From contig OY829327.1 in assembly GCA_963691655.1 (NCBI GenBank), positions 63,810,079 through 63,874,078 of the forward strand: a DNA stretch of 64,000 nt. Reading direction: 5' to 3'. This DNA is from Toxonevra muliebris (taxonomy: Eukaryota; Arthropoda; Insecta; Diptera; Pallopteridae). The position numbers were made by a program, and so were the translations under genes. Numbering within the stretch: position 1 is the first letter of the stretch; every line of letters starts with the position of its first letter. The notes under the pieces are model-generated. The model made no database searches and had not been told where the DNA came from. It was given only the letters and a program-made list of their open reading frames with translations. This document shows, piece after piece, positions 43,729-54,508 of the stretch.

Positions 43729-45016
43729 AGGAGTGAGATCGAAAAAATCTTAACATATATAAAATTCAATAATTTTTAAACGGTTGATTATTAGAGTTTT
43801 GATTTTTTTTTTTTATTTAATTGATAATATTTTTACAAATTACAGAAAAATATAACTTGTAGTTCTAACCACTATTTATGAACTCATGGACCTTTTTTGG
43901 TAAGCCTTCCATTAGAGATTTAATAGTTGTTTCAGACACCTTTTTGGAATAGTTTGCCCATCTCCTTTTAAAATTTTCGATGTTTTGGGACACCTTTTTT
44001 GTGCTCTTTGAGTTTCTTTTAACAAGAGTCCAATATCTCTCCACTGGTCTTAGCTCCGGACAATTTGTAGGATTGGCCTCTCTTGGTACAAAAACAATGT
44101 TATTACTTTGGTACCACTCCAGAGCTTTCTTGCCGTAGTGACATATATAAAAATATGTGGACACGTTGTGCTCTCTTATGAAAGGAAGAAGTCTTTTTTT
44201 TAAACATTCTTTGATGTATATTTCGGTATTTATAGAGCCCACTGTATCAAATGACTTGCTTCTTTTGCCGCAACTGCATATAGCTTGCCATACCAGGAAT
44301 TTTTGAGGAAATTTTGTCTGCTTTTGGATTCTAAATTGTTCTTCGACATTTCCTCGAGCATCACCAACTTAGAAATTTTGACCCGGAAGCTGCGTAAAAT
44401 TTGCCAGTACATACGTTTCGTCGTCCATTATACAACATGAATATTTTTGTATGAAATTCGATTTTAATTTCCGAGCCCTACTTTTGGCATCTAAATTTTT
44501 TGCAGCATTCCTGTCTGAAGCTTTTTGGACTTTGTATGTTTTCAAACCTACATTGGCTTTAACTTTTCGCACCAAATAGTCAGAGCACTGGGCTAACCGG
44601 GCAGCTTTTCTACCAGATGTGGTTGTAGATCTTTTCAATATGCTTTCTATTTTCTTGGCTTTCCCAATATCATGTGGTTCTTGTTTTCTTCCCGAACCAG
44701 GTTTCCTATCGATGGTCGAATTCTCCTGAAACTGTTTAATAACATTGGAAACAGTTTGACGGCAGACCTTCAATTCTTTGGCCAATTTTTTGTATGACCA
44801 ATTTGGATTTTTTTTGAAAATTTTTAATAATTTTAAGACGTACTTCCTTTTCTTCACTCATTTTGATCAAACTCACAATAAATCAACATGTTTGTCATTA
44901 AAAATAACAACTAACATATTTTTCAAAGATAACTAGATCAAAGAAATGTTTAAATTTTACACCCAAAAAAAATTATTAGGTAAAACGTGTCTTAAGATTT
45001 TTTCGATCTCACTCCT
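43729..45016 (-). mobile_element. Tc1-like DD37E-type transposon, inactive copy
   Basis: Terminal inverted repeats AGGAGTGAGATCGAAAAAAT at both ends, with TA outside each (43727-43728 and 45017-45018). Length 1288 bp, the same as the 27380-28667 element although the terminal repeats are unrelated in sequence. The transposase gene is on the minus strand and broken. Confidence 0.92.
43865..44857 (-). pseudogene. Tc1-like transposase, two frameshifts and damaged catalytic site
   Basis: Starts near 44857 with KKRKYVLKLLKIFKKNPNWS, a helix-turn-helix (YKKLAKELKVCRQTVSNVI), a basic GSGRKQ linker and a second helix region (RKAARLAQCSDYLVRKV). MDDETYVLANF carries the first Asp, followed by QLPGQNF and a frameshift. 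The third piece has GSINTEIYIKECLKKRLL, CHYGKKALEWYQSNN and NCPELRPVERYW (Glu). The second catalytic Asp, expected in a W.D.A.CHY motif, is lost in a small deletion: the sequence reads YFYICHYG. Related in type to the elements at 26154 and 27380 but a different subfamily. Confidence 0.9.
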
Positions 45017-45239
45017 TACTAAAATGTAGGTATGTGTAATTGCTTTCACTAATATCGGCAATGGTCAATATTCTTCATGTCAAATTTGTAAACTGAACCA
45101 AAGTAAAAGCTAAATTTCCTTAAAGGATAGCTTGCTTTAAATAAAAACTAGAGTTAAAAAAAATGTATGTATGCGTAAATCCATACACACTCATACATAC
45201 AAATTGTTGGCACATCTATGTGTTTTGTTTAATCACCCA
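45017..45239. other. Spacer, nothing seen
   Basis: AT-rich sequence between the DD37E element and an AAGTGCTT-rich repeat. Confidence 0.5.
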
Positions 45240-45870
45240 GCGGTTTTTCAAACAAGTGCTTGAAAATTAAGTGCTTAAAAGTGCTTGCAAGTGCACCATT
45301 TCAACCGGAAATTGCAAAGCAACCATGCGAACAAAAAATTAAGTTTTCTATTGAGTAATAAAAACGAGTATCGTTCAACGAGACGCTACGAAATATTGAC
45401 TGAGCGAGTTAGTTTTCACGCAACAGCGAAGTAAAGTGGTTGTGAAATTTCATAAAAAGTGTGTGTGTTTTATTTTGTTTCTTTTTTGCAATTTTTTTTT
45501 ATTAAAAATAAATAAAAACGTAATTATATATATTTTGGTTTAAAACAAACAAAAAAGCAAAAGAAAAGAATAAAATAAAATGACGCAGCAATGAAAAATT
45601 ATGAATGCATGATCGATACTCGATATTTTTTCTCTCTCCTCTTTTTCTCAACTAAAGTAAGCACGAAGCAGCGAATGTGCCTATCTGCCTATTCTTTCTT
45701 GCGCTTGTTTAGCGCTAACAGTACTGCAATAAACAAGTGCTTGTCTTCTAGGACATGCAATGTTAAAATGTATATGGAACACTTGTAGACACTGTAAACA
45801 CTGCTTGTAGTACACTTAAGTGCTTGCAATCAAGCGTGGCATTTTTGCAAAAATCCAATGTCTTCGAATA
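45240..45870. repeat. Repeat rich in AAGTGCTT motifs, possible hAT-type MITE
   Basis: The left end CAGCGGTTTTTCAAAC resembles a hAT terminus (CAG.GGTT.TCAAAC). Clusters of AAGTGCTT/AAGCACTT occur at both ends (45260-45295 and 45730-45835). The matching right terminus was not found and no target duplication was established. Non-coding. Confidence 0.4.
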
Positions 45871-45999
45871 TCATATCAAACTAAAGTAATAAAATTTGGA
45901 TCCGCTAGTCCATGAGTCCATGAACTGGTGAACAATGAAATATATAAAAAATTATTTCTTTGAATCATTCTAAGCAATTTCTGTTTCTGTTTTTGCAGA

Positions 46000-46890
46000 A
46001 AGCAAGTTCGGTATGCCTCGTATATGGGACATTTACATATAAGGTTTCTTCTTCTGCCATGTTACAAATAGAACAGGTGTAATTTGGATTAATTCTATGA
46101 GACATATTATTAATGGTTAAAACAAAACATCTGGTGTTTGCTGTTCGTCTAACCTTCTGAATTGGAGCGTTGATGTTAGTTAACGAACAAGTTCCTAAAA
46201 ATTTGTAGTTTGGAACATAGAGCTCATGATTAGGTTGGTCTCCATATTATTGTAGAAATTACTAAGGTCACAAGTGATTGTGTTCAGCTTTCGCTGGAGA
46301 GTATGAGGATTAGCGTTAGCCAGATGATGTTCTTTATTCACCTGGCAGAGGTAGTTTTTTAATAACGAAAACCAGTTGTACTTCGTAATGTTTGCAGCAG
46401 ATGCATCTAATTTGATTAGAGCAATTTGACATCTTTTAGGGTATCTATTCACATCCATGCTTAAAATTTTACATAATAGTTTGATGGCTCTGTTGACAGA
46501 TGTAATAATTAAGTTGTTTAGCTTGAATTCTCTTCGAACAATGTAATTTGGCGTAGATTGGTCTATAAATTACAATGACTTAAAAAACCTAGTTTGCGTC
46601 TTTTGTAAGCAGTCTGGGTAGTTCAGAGCCCAAACTTCCGATCCATCTAACAAAACACTTAATATAAGTCTGTTGAAAAGGTAAACTCGGGAGCTATGTG
46701 ATTGCATTTTGGTTTTAATGAGAATATGTTTAACTTGTGACATTGCGGAGTTCGCTTTAGTCAACATTTGTTTGTTGGTATTGAGGAATAACCCAGAACT
46801 ACAGAATGGTATACCCAGATAAGTGTACTCTTTGACTAGTTCCAATTCCGTATGATCGAACTTAAAACGAAGATTTCTTGAAATTCTACC
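46000..46890 (-). pseudogene. LINE ORF2, C-terminal part
   Basis: Continues ORF2 beyond the inserted element: ELELVKEYTYLGIPFCSSG, QVKHILIKTKMQSHS, NRLILSVLLDGSEVWAL, QKTQTRFFKSL, then after a frameshift RYPKRCQIALIKLDASA, and a CCHC-like end CSICNMAEEETLY..CPIYEAY near 46010-46100. The thumb-to-C-terminus order is that of LINE polymerases. Followed by a short 3' untranslated sequence and no obvious poly(A). Confidence 0.82.
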
Positions 46891-46895
46891 TGCCG

Positions 46896-48304
46896 CACAG
46901 TGCTTCGAGAGTGGACAAAAATCAAAAAAAATTTATGTCTCCGATCACTAAAATTTTGATGTCATTTTAAAGGTAATAGATTTAAGACTTTTACAAAAAA
47001 ATTGCTTAAAAATCAGGTATCATTGACAGCGCTTTTATTTTTTTTTTTTAACTGAACCTTTTTTTTTAGAAATTTTTTTTTAAATTAATATTTTTTCAGA
47101 GAAAAACTTAAAAAATCGTCAACTTCAGTAAAGAATATAAAGATTTAGGCCGCAAAAGGCTGTGGTCTCGTGCTTTTTTTTTTTGTTAATAGCAATCCTT
47201 ACTTTCTTAAATGGTGGAAAAAAATTGGCCAACTTCGTCCAACCTTAGGAGAAAATCAATATTTACTAATACTCTTAAATACAAAAAAAAAAAAAAAAAA
47301 TTAAGAAATTTATTAAACTACTATTTCAACTTTTTAAAGCAATTTTTTTGGTACCATAATTTCCATAGCTTGGTCATCAAAACATACTAAAAAATCAATT
47401 TTAACCTATTAGTGACAAACCTCAAGTAAATACATTGAATTTAAATTTCTCCGAGTTTTAGGAGTCTCCTAATATTGACAAATGCCCATGTTTGGTATAC
47501 AAATTACATATGTTGGCGTACAAAATATTTGAATTGGTAAAAAAAATTCTTGAAATTAAAAGAAAAAACACAAGTTTTAGGAAGGGGCGTGACTAGAGGG
47601 TTAAATTAAGGTTTTTAGAAATCTATATTCTATTAATTTTGGCATTCGCAAACGTGAACACCCTTGGTTTTAATTAGTTCACGTTATTCGAGAATCCACT
47701 GCATTTTTGAAACAGTTACTTTTGGCTGTTATGTCAATATTTAAATTTGTGTTAGTATTTTGCAAAGCAGACTGTTTTATAAAAATATACTTAATTAGAA
47801 AATCTATTTTATTATATATATCTATGATAAAAGTTGGGACATTTTAAGAAGGTGAATTAGCGTTGTATTTTAAATAGTGTTCTATCCCAAACCGAAAGAA
47901 ATGATGGAGCATAGGTTCTTAATTGGCAATATTTAAAAAATAGTTGCACTGATATTTTAATAAATTTTTTTTAATTTTGAAGCTTCTGCAAAAAAAAATT
48001 TATCTGAAAACAGAAATCGGTACCAAAAAACCGATTTTAGAATCAGCATACTATAACCCTTTAGCAAATGCTATTTTTAATTTTTAGTTAGGCGCATCCA
48101 AATTCAAGCAATAATTTACATAGTATCTTAAAAGGTAAAAAAATTGGAAAAGAACCGGTTTTATAAAAAAGGGTAACCGGTACCAAAAAAACGATTCTAT
48201 TTTTGAAATCATTATGCCATAATCCTTTAGGAAATTAAGTTTCATCAAATTCAAATAACTCATTCTATTTTTGTCCAACTTTTATATGGGGACGGAGCAC
48301 TGTG
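46896..48304. mobile_element. Transib-like element with 12- and 23-spaced RSS-like ends
   Basis: Left end: CACAGTG (46896-46902), 12 bp, ACAAAAATC (46915-46923). Right end, inverted: CACAGTG (48304-48298), 23 bp, ACAAAAATA (48274-48266). The consensus recombination signal is CACAGTG with ACAAAAACC after 12 or 23 bp. The direct repeat TGCCG flanks the element (46891-46895 and 48305-48309). Removing the element plus one TGCCG joins the host LINE codons in frame (FKAA into GRISRNLRF). Five-bp duplications and CACWATG-like ends are known for Transib transposons, the RAG1 relatives. The 1409-bp interior is non-coding, so it would depend on a transposase supplied elsewhere. Confidence 0.88.
48005..48245 (+). 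repeat. Direct repeat inside the Transib-like element
   Basis: CGGTACCAAAAAACCGATT...CATACTATAACCCTTTAG near 48018-48065 recurs as CGGTACCAAAAAAACGATT...CATTATGCCATAATCCTTTAG near 48178-48232. Imperfect, about 50-60 bp per unit, spacing about 160 bp. Its role, if any, is unknown. Confidence 0.7.
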
Positions 48305-48309
48305 TGCCG

Positions 48310-50520
48310 CCTTGAAGACAATGACTTTGGATTTATTGGCATTCACTGTGAGATTATTACTAGTACAGAACATTTTCAGGGCGTCTAGGGCCTTTTGGAG
48401 ACTTGTAGGGCTGTCAGCTAGAAGAATCAGGTCGTCAGCGTAGAGTAGAGAATGAATATGCAGATTATAAACGTAAATTCCTTCCACATTTTGAGTTTCC
48501 AAGTGATCATTTAGGTCTACAAGGAATAAACTAAAAAGGAGTGGGCTTAGTGGGTCCCCCTGGAGAACGCCTTTATGGATTGGGATTTCATCGACTTGTG
48601 TACCTTTTAATATTGCAGTTATGTATGCATTACCATAGAAATTGCGAATGATTCTTATAAGCTTGGAGCTCAGCCCAAGAGAGTTATGGTTCACAGTGTC
48701 GAATGCTTTTTTAAAATCTATAAAGGCAGCAAAGAGCTTCTTTTTTTTTTACAAATATGGAGACTGATAATTGCATTTAAAGTAAAAATGTTGTCTGTAC
48801 AAGAACGACCCCTACGGAAACCTGACTGATGCTCGGGAATAATGGAGAGCGCATCAGCCCAGGAGGCGATTCTGTTTGAGATTATGTGTGTAAGCGTTTT
48901 CGCTATAGTGTTTATAAGGGCTAGGCCTCTATAATTATCGGGGAGAGTGTTATCTCCCTTTTTGTGTATTAAAATGAGTTTAGAGTGTGACCACTTTTTA
49001 GGGATGTCTTCGCTCTGCAAAATATTATTGAATAATTGCAATATAACATTTATGCCTTCACTAGGTAGATTTTCCCAAAACTAATTAGTGATTTCATCAA
49101 GGCCAGCGGATTTGGCACTCTTTAGAGTTACAAGTGTATCTACAAGTTCAGAAAGTGTAATGACTTGATCTAGGAATGCATGCCTAGCATCGAGGAAAAA
49201 TGTTGGTGATGGTAGGTATGCTTCAGCAAACAAGCCTGTCAAATAGGTACGCCATATGCCTGGTTCAATTGGATTGCCAGTTTGTGGTTTTTTTTGTTAG
49301 TTTTTTTGATTAAAGCCCAGAAGTCTTGTATGCTTTTAACTTGTGAAAATGTAATCTGAAGTTTTATAAAATACTCTTATTTTTTTAGATTAATTGTGTC
49401 TTTAAAAGATTTTTTCAAAGTTAAGTAATTTGAAAGTTCGATTGTCTGGAATGAACATTTTTTACATTTTCTTAGGGCTCTACGATGAAGTTTCTTGTGT
49501 GCAGCACAGTTGCCATCAAACCAAGGTTTAGAGCGAGCATTAATGAAGGGATCTGTGCGAACATGCGACATACGTAAGTCATGAGCGACAGCCGTGATTA
49601 ACTCTACCAGGTGGTCGTAAATTTGAGTACTTAATTGTTCGCTAAAATCGAGTTGTTTTAATCTTAGAGACATCAAAGATTGTAAGGACTCTGAAGCATT
49701 CTCTACCCATTTTAGAGAACGTGAATTAGATGTGTTAACAATTGTTGTGGTGGTATTGCTGGGGCGACCGTCATCAAGAATGATTAAGTAAGGTACGTGG
49801 TCGGAGGTTGTTGTGGACAACAGTATTTTCAAGTCCACTACTGAGCTGAGAAGGTTTAAGCTGATCCGGCATAGGTCTACGGTAGAGCACCCGTTGCTAC
49901 TAATGAATGTGAATTGCGCGGGGGAATCGCTTAGCGTACGACCATTCAATGCATAGAGCCCATTATTTACCATAAACTCAACTAACTTTATCCCTCTGCT
50001 ACTCACATGTTTATCCAACGAAGATCTGGTTTCATTAAGTGCTGTATTCTCGCACAACTCCTTGTTTATTAGATTTAGATTTCCAATTCTACCATTGAAG
50101 TCCCCAATTTGAACGAAATCATTATGGCTTGTGAAAGTAATTTTATCTAACGTTGTGTTTAAATTCCACAGGACATCGTCAATGTTAACAATAGAGGGAG
50201 ATAGATAAATTGCACCTAAAATAAATTTTTGTACATAAGATTTGATTTCTATAAAAATCCAGAAGTTAGAAGTTTCAACAATTTCGGCTTGTAAATGATT
50301 TTTAGTTAAAACAACAATTCCTCCACTCGCGCGACCTTTAATACCACTTTTTACAGCTGAAGATTCGAAACACTTGTAATTTAAAGAAAATTGAGAATTA
50401 ACAAATGAAGAGATGAGCCGGTTTTCAGTTAAGCAAATGATGTCGAAATCATTGAGAGAACTAACTTCATGAGATACATAATTAATAAAATTTGAAATTC
50501 CGTGGCAGTTCCAGGAGAGG
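48310..50520 (-). pseudogene. LINE ORF2: AP endonuclease and reverse transcriptase, first part
   Basis: Begins QLKILSWNCHGISNFI (endonuclease, WNC motif) and continues with ICLTENRL, QIGDFNGRIG and a TTTSDHVPYLIIL motif (SDH active site). The reverse transcriptase follows with PKKWSHSKLILIHKKGD, NYRGLALINTIAKTL, HQSGFRRGRSCTDNIF, FIDFKKAFDTV, GVLQGDPLSPLLFS, LLYADDLILLA (YADD catalytic box) and ANKSKVIVFKA. Lesions visible: a stop just before FWENLPSEG near 49085 and a frameshift at a T-run at 48741-48750. The reading stops at the Transib-like insertion and resumes at 46890. Confidence 0.88.
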
Positions 50521-50524
50521 ATCT

Positions 50525-51160
50525 TTAGTTGCCTTGTTGGCGCGGCGTATTTCCGCTGAATATATTGTCTATGCGCGTCTGAAAGTTTTTTGGTTTTTTC
50601 GACTCTATCGTTTGGTGAGAGGGGCCTGCCTCAGGAGAAGTTGACAAGGCCCTTTTGTTAAAAGGTTTCTTCCTATTTGCATTATTTTCCTTGCGTTTTA
50701 ATCGATCGCTGAGCGGAAGATCATTGTGGATGTAAATTCCTTTGAGCTTGGTGCGTGCATTAAATACTGCTGACTTCGATTCATAGTTTACAAAGCCAAC
50801 TTTCACGGGCTTGGAAGGCAAATTAGAATTACCCAAACTGTATATTGTTGTAATTTGCGAAACATTAATGTCGAGTTGTAGCTAATTTTTTGCAAATTTA
50901 CTGAATGAATGCTTAGGATTGGTTTTGTCGAACTCGAATCCATGAACGACAATATTATTTTTGTTTACTTCACGCAGCAGGAAATCAATTGTGTGTTGTT
51001 GTTTCTTAATAGTTTCTTCTAGCTTTGCATATTCTTGATTGTTAGCTAGGCACACTTGTTTTAGGTCTGATACTTCCCTGTTGATTTTTTCAACTTCGTC
51101 TTTGATGTCAGCTTCAAAACAATCCATTTTCAGAAGGAGTAAATCGATTTTTTTCTCCAT
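50525..51160 (-). pseudogene. LINE ORF1 protein, one internal stop
   Basis: ATG at 51160 begins MEKKIDLLLLKMDCFEADIK, followed by a coiled-coil (about residues 10-60, KINREVSDLKQV and KLEETIKKQQ) and NNIVVHGFEF. A single in-frame TAG at about 50880 interrupts it. The same frame then continues ITTIYSLGNSNLPSKPVKVG, FVNYESKSAVFNARTKLKG, an RRM-like RNA-binding fold as in L1-type ORF1 proteins, and a basic tail to 50525. ORF1 proteins coat the LINE RNA and aid reverse transcription. ORF1 and ORF2 overlap at their junction. Confidence 0.8.
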
Positions 51161-51180
51161 TATTTCTTTTGTTTTACTTG

Positions 51181-51884
51181 TTGCTCGTTGATTAGGGAAC
51201 GCACTGTAAAGTTGCAGTTGAAGTTGAAAGTGTTGAGATATTTGATGCTGGCAATACTTGTAAGTGTAGGCAGTGAGTTTACACTAACAAATTTTATTCG
51301 CCAGCGGAGCGCCAGCGAAAGAGTGAGCACAACTTGCAGAAAGATAAGCAAACAAAAATCATAGATTTTCGCATATCAGTCTCGACGAATAGAATAGGCT
51401 GAATTCACTGCAGTAATGTAGAGTAGTATTTTTTTTTTTCCTTTTTATTTTCTGCGAAGCTACTAGCAATTAACTTTTGAAGTGTCGTGCGGTTGAAGTG
51501 TCAGAAGATCAACAGCTGAAGAGTTAATAGAATTTGCTGAATAGTTCTGCCGGTAATAGTTAGTAGTGTTCCGCGATGACTTCAGATTGCTGCTCTCTAA
51601 ACAAAGGTTGATTCAAATTACCTCCAAACATCACCTATTATATCTAAATCACAACCAAAAAACATTCATTAATTAAATTTATACAGTTTTCCTAAATTTT
51701 GTAATTGTGCAAAGACCTTGTTTGCTTGTAATTTGCAAGTAGAAAAACGCATGTTGGTAATTCGGATCGATTTTAAAAGTTAATTTTTTTCTTAGTACGC
51801 TTTCTAAAAAGGTGCTTATTTTTACCAAACTATAGCAGAATATTTAGTGAACAAAACCTTATATAACTTTTGTGCAATAACATC
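51181..51884. other. LINE 5' flank, nothing else recognised
   Basis: 51181-51360 may be the LINE 5' untranslated region. The rest is AT-rich without coding homology. Confidence 0.4.
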
Positions 51885-52090
51885 CTGTAATAGGCCATAA
51901 CTATCGTTTTATTCACGTGGGCCTAATTAGGCCCAGGAGGTTATGTTAGCGCCTCCTAAAGAGGTGCCCATCGAAGGGTTAAACATCTCCTCTACGATGG
52001 CGTCTTATATTTGTCCTAGCTCTTCACGCCTGAGTATATTCTCAGGATACTTTTTTGGCAGTATTGCCAGTCTAATTGCCTTGGCGGTGA
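51885..52090 (-). pseudogene. DUF4780-like retroelement protein fragment, second site
   Basis: Minus strand: AKAIRLAILPKKYPENILRR, EELGQI then a stop, DAIVEEMFN. This resembles the N-terminal part of DUF4780 (RIAILP..YPE..L...QL..I..AI..E). Very short and broken. It adjoins repeat R copy 2. Confidence 0.4.
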
Positions 52091-52093
52091 TGA

Positions 52094-52336
52094 AATTCCA
52101 AAATATTAGCGTCGGAAGTTCTTTAAAATTCACTCATTGAACAAAGCATTGCATTCATCGTTGTAAAAATCATTGTTTAAGCGGGAGTAAATAACAAATG
52201 AGAGAGAGAGAAGACATGAGTAACGGCATTTTATCTAACGAATTATCTGCATACACAAATAACAAAACAGACACCAACGAGTAGTTTAGTTCTCTTTTGA
52301 TATTTGTTTTTTCATAAAGAGATTTCTTCCGCAAAA
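52094..52336 (+). repeat. Dispersed repeat R, copy 2
   Basis: Matches 12874-13126 from AATTCCAAAATATTAGCGTC to TTCTTCCGCAAAA with few differences. It interrupts the DUF4780-like fragment on its left. Confidence 0.85.
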
Positions 52337-52439
52337 TCGGGTCTCTAAAACAAGTCTACAATATTGCAGAGCACTCTAGCAGCAAAAAGTTATCGCAAGG
52401 TATGGAATTTAAGACTAAATGCAAATTCGTTAAAGTGTA

Positions 52440-52865
52440 AACTATAAACAGGTTTTTTCTTTGATTTCCTGCATTTATTCACCACGCAATGCTATTTGTG
52501 TCGTGAGCAGAAAAATCATCAACGAAAAACCGGAGCTTTCTGCTGTAATTGTAAAAAAGAGGTTTGTATTAAACATTCAAAACAATTGCATTGGTTGTAT
52601 ACTTGTACTTTTGCCCCAAGTATAGAGCAACAAGAATAACAATTCATTTTGAAATCTAATTTTTAAATAAAATAATGTATAAACACAATGAACAAACAAA
52701 AAAATTCGTCATTTTATTGATAATTCAATTGTACCCAATGATTTGAGTGCTTTAAATGAGCATAAAATAATGTAGTCATATGAAATTTCCATACAATTGC
52801 TCATAGGTCCCACGGACCTTATTACCTTTTTAACGGAAAAATCTTACCACTAATCCGAGGGTTAA
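52440..52865 (+). mobile_element. piggyBac 3' end with cysteine-rich domain
   Basis: Plus strand from about 52489: CYLCREQKNHQRKTGAFCCN, CKKEVCIKHSKQLHW. The C-x2-C ... C-x2-C-x4-C-x2-H spacing is that of the piggyBac C-terminal zinc-binding domain. A stop and an AATAAA-like signal follow (52663), then about 200 bp ending CCGAGGG at TTAA (52862-52865), the piggyBac target tetranucleotide with a CCC-type terminus when inverted. The transposase core is missing upstream. Confidence 0.7.
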
Positions 52866-53159
52866 GCAGGGTTGGACATTCTTGTTGTTTATTCTACAAT
52901 ATACAATATTTTTTAACTCAGTTGCTACATTACTCCTTTCCAGTGACTTGGACACGATAAAAATATTTGTGGTGCTTTAATTATATGCCCCTTTCTTGAT
53001 ATACGAGCTGGAGTTGTTTTATTGAAGATGACGTTTTTCTTTAGATTATGTCCTTTTTTATCTTGATTAGTGTTAATTAAATTATTGTTGGTTTTTTTTA
53101 TAAATTTAATATTGTTTTTTATATAATCATCAGTCATTGTTTGATTAACTATATATTAA

Positions 53160-54050
53160 TTAACGTTAGGCACATTTTTACTATTATTTTAAATGCTATT
53201 GTCTAATGAACTGAATTCGTCGTTTTCTATGAACGCTGCTTTTAAGCGATCGATGGCAACTTCTTGTTTTTTAATATCATATATGGCCCATTGTACGGTG
53301 GTGTCAAAGGTGGAGACACTGCATCGTTATGAAGAAAAACATGAGTACAGGTGCGTAAACCTTTTTGTACAAATGTTTTATGACGCGTGTTGTGATTAGC
53401 GGCTTCGACTGGTTCCATGTTTTTAAAAAGTAGTTTTAAATTTTTAACATAATCAGACTGAACAGTGATATGTTGCTTGGTTCGAAAAATTCAGCTAGTA
53501 AAGTCCACTCAGCCAGCGTCGCGTTTATATATTTTTTATGCTGAAACGATGAACTAATTGTATGGTGGGCATACAATCGACCCAATAATTGGCATTATTG
53601 CATTTAAGAACTGGTTCAATCGTTCTATGTAACGTGGTTTCGATAATATATAATGCCTGACAGTTTTGTCATTTCGTTGAACAACATCGACTCAAATTGT
53701 CTATCACGGTCGGTTGTTATGTATCTTGGAATTCCGAAACGGTTTCGCAACAGTTTCGGCGGGAATGTTGTTGATGGGAATGATTTCTGGCCATCTCGTA
53801 AAGCAATCTATGTCAAACAATAATTAAAACCGCGCGACGAAGGTAGCGGCCCACTAAGTCAATATTAATTTGGCTAAAACTAAGTCAATATTAATTTTGC
53901 TAAAACGTTTGTCTGGAACTAAAAATTCGGCAATTGGTCGTTTGTTATGGCGAGTGACTTTGGCTTTTTGACATAAAACGCATTGTTTTCACATTACTTA
54001 GTCTTGCCATAAACTCTGTTACAAAATTTCGATCACCTGCTTTATTTAAA
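53160..54050 (-). pseudogene. Ty3/gypsy integrase remnant
   Basis: Minus strand: CVLCQKAKVTRHNKRPIAEF and VPDKRFSKINIDL, then [20 protein letters not shown] (catalytic-core region with the first Asp nearby). Degraded sequence comes next, then DYVKNLKLLFKNMEPVEAAN, TFVQKGLRTCVFLHND and PPYNGPYMILKNK, the C-terminal chromatin/DNA-binding region of Ty3/gypsy integrases. About 30 bp (CTAAGTCAATATTAATTT) are duplicated in tandem near 53860-53895. Many frameshifts and stops. It may be the downstream half of the element at 58431-59270. Confidence 0.8.
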
Positions 54051-54221
54051 ATTTTAACCCTTCCCTGCCCATACCCGTTAGGCGAATTTTGCGAATTTCA
54101 ACACAAAAAAAATATTGCTGTGTTGCTAAAGGTATGCCGATTGGCATGTAACTTCAAATATGAAAAGTAAGTCATTGACTTTTTAAATTTTTTTTTTTGC
54201 AAAAATTCAAAATTTTTTTTA

Positions 54222-54508
54222 CGCAGTGCGACGAATTTTCAACTTTTGTCTTATGTGCGAGATTTTCCCACGGTTTTAAAGTAATTTAGGGTCACTTATT
54301 ACGACTGCGATGAACCAAGCCATTCATTAGAACCAAGCCATTCAGACTCAGTAAGTAAATAATGGAATCGTTTGTTTGTTATAATTACAGTAGGCTTCCA
54401 TGTGGAGCCAACCAAATAAAGCCTGATGCAATTAGCGGCCCTAAATTACTCTAAAACCGTTGGAAAATCTCGCACATAAGACAAAAGTTGAAAATTCGTC
54501 GCACTGCG
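54222..54508. mobile_element. MITE with CGCAGTGCGACG ends and TA target sites
   Basis: Both ends carry CGCAGTGCGACGAATTTTCA inverted to one another, with inverted similarity over about 74 bp (ACTTTTGTCTTATGTGCGAG). TA lies at 54220-54221 and 54509-54510. 287 bp, non-coding; a Tc1/mariner-type derivative. Confidence 0.88.

Larger units (their letters stand above)
45960..51180 (-). mobile_element. Nearly full-length non-LTR retrotransposon (LINE), interrupted by a Transib-like element
   Basis: On the minus strand this reads ORF1 (51160-50525), ORF2 endonuclease (50520-49380), reverse transcriptase (49300-48310 and 46890-46570), and C-terminal CCHC-like region (46560-46000). It has an apurinic-type endonuclease and no RNase H. 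A 1409-bp element (46896-48304) sits in the reverse transcriptase gene; across it the protein sequence resumes in the same frame. The clade cannot be fixed without a tree. Only a few stops and frameshifts separate it from an open ORF2. Confidence 0.9.
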
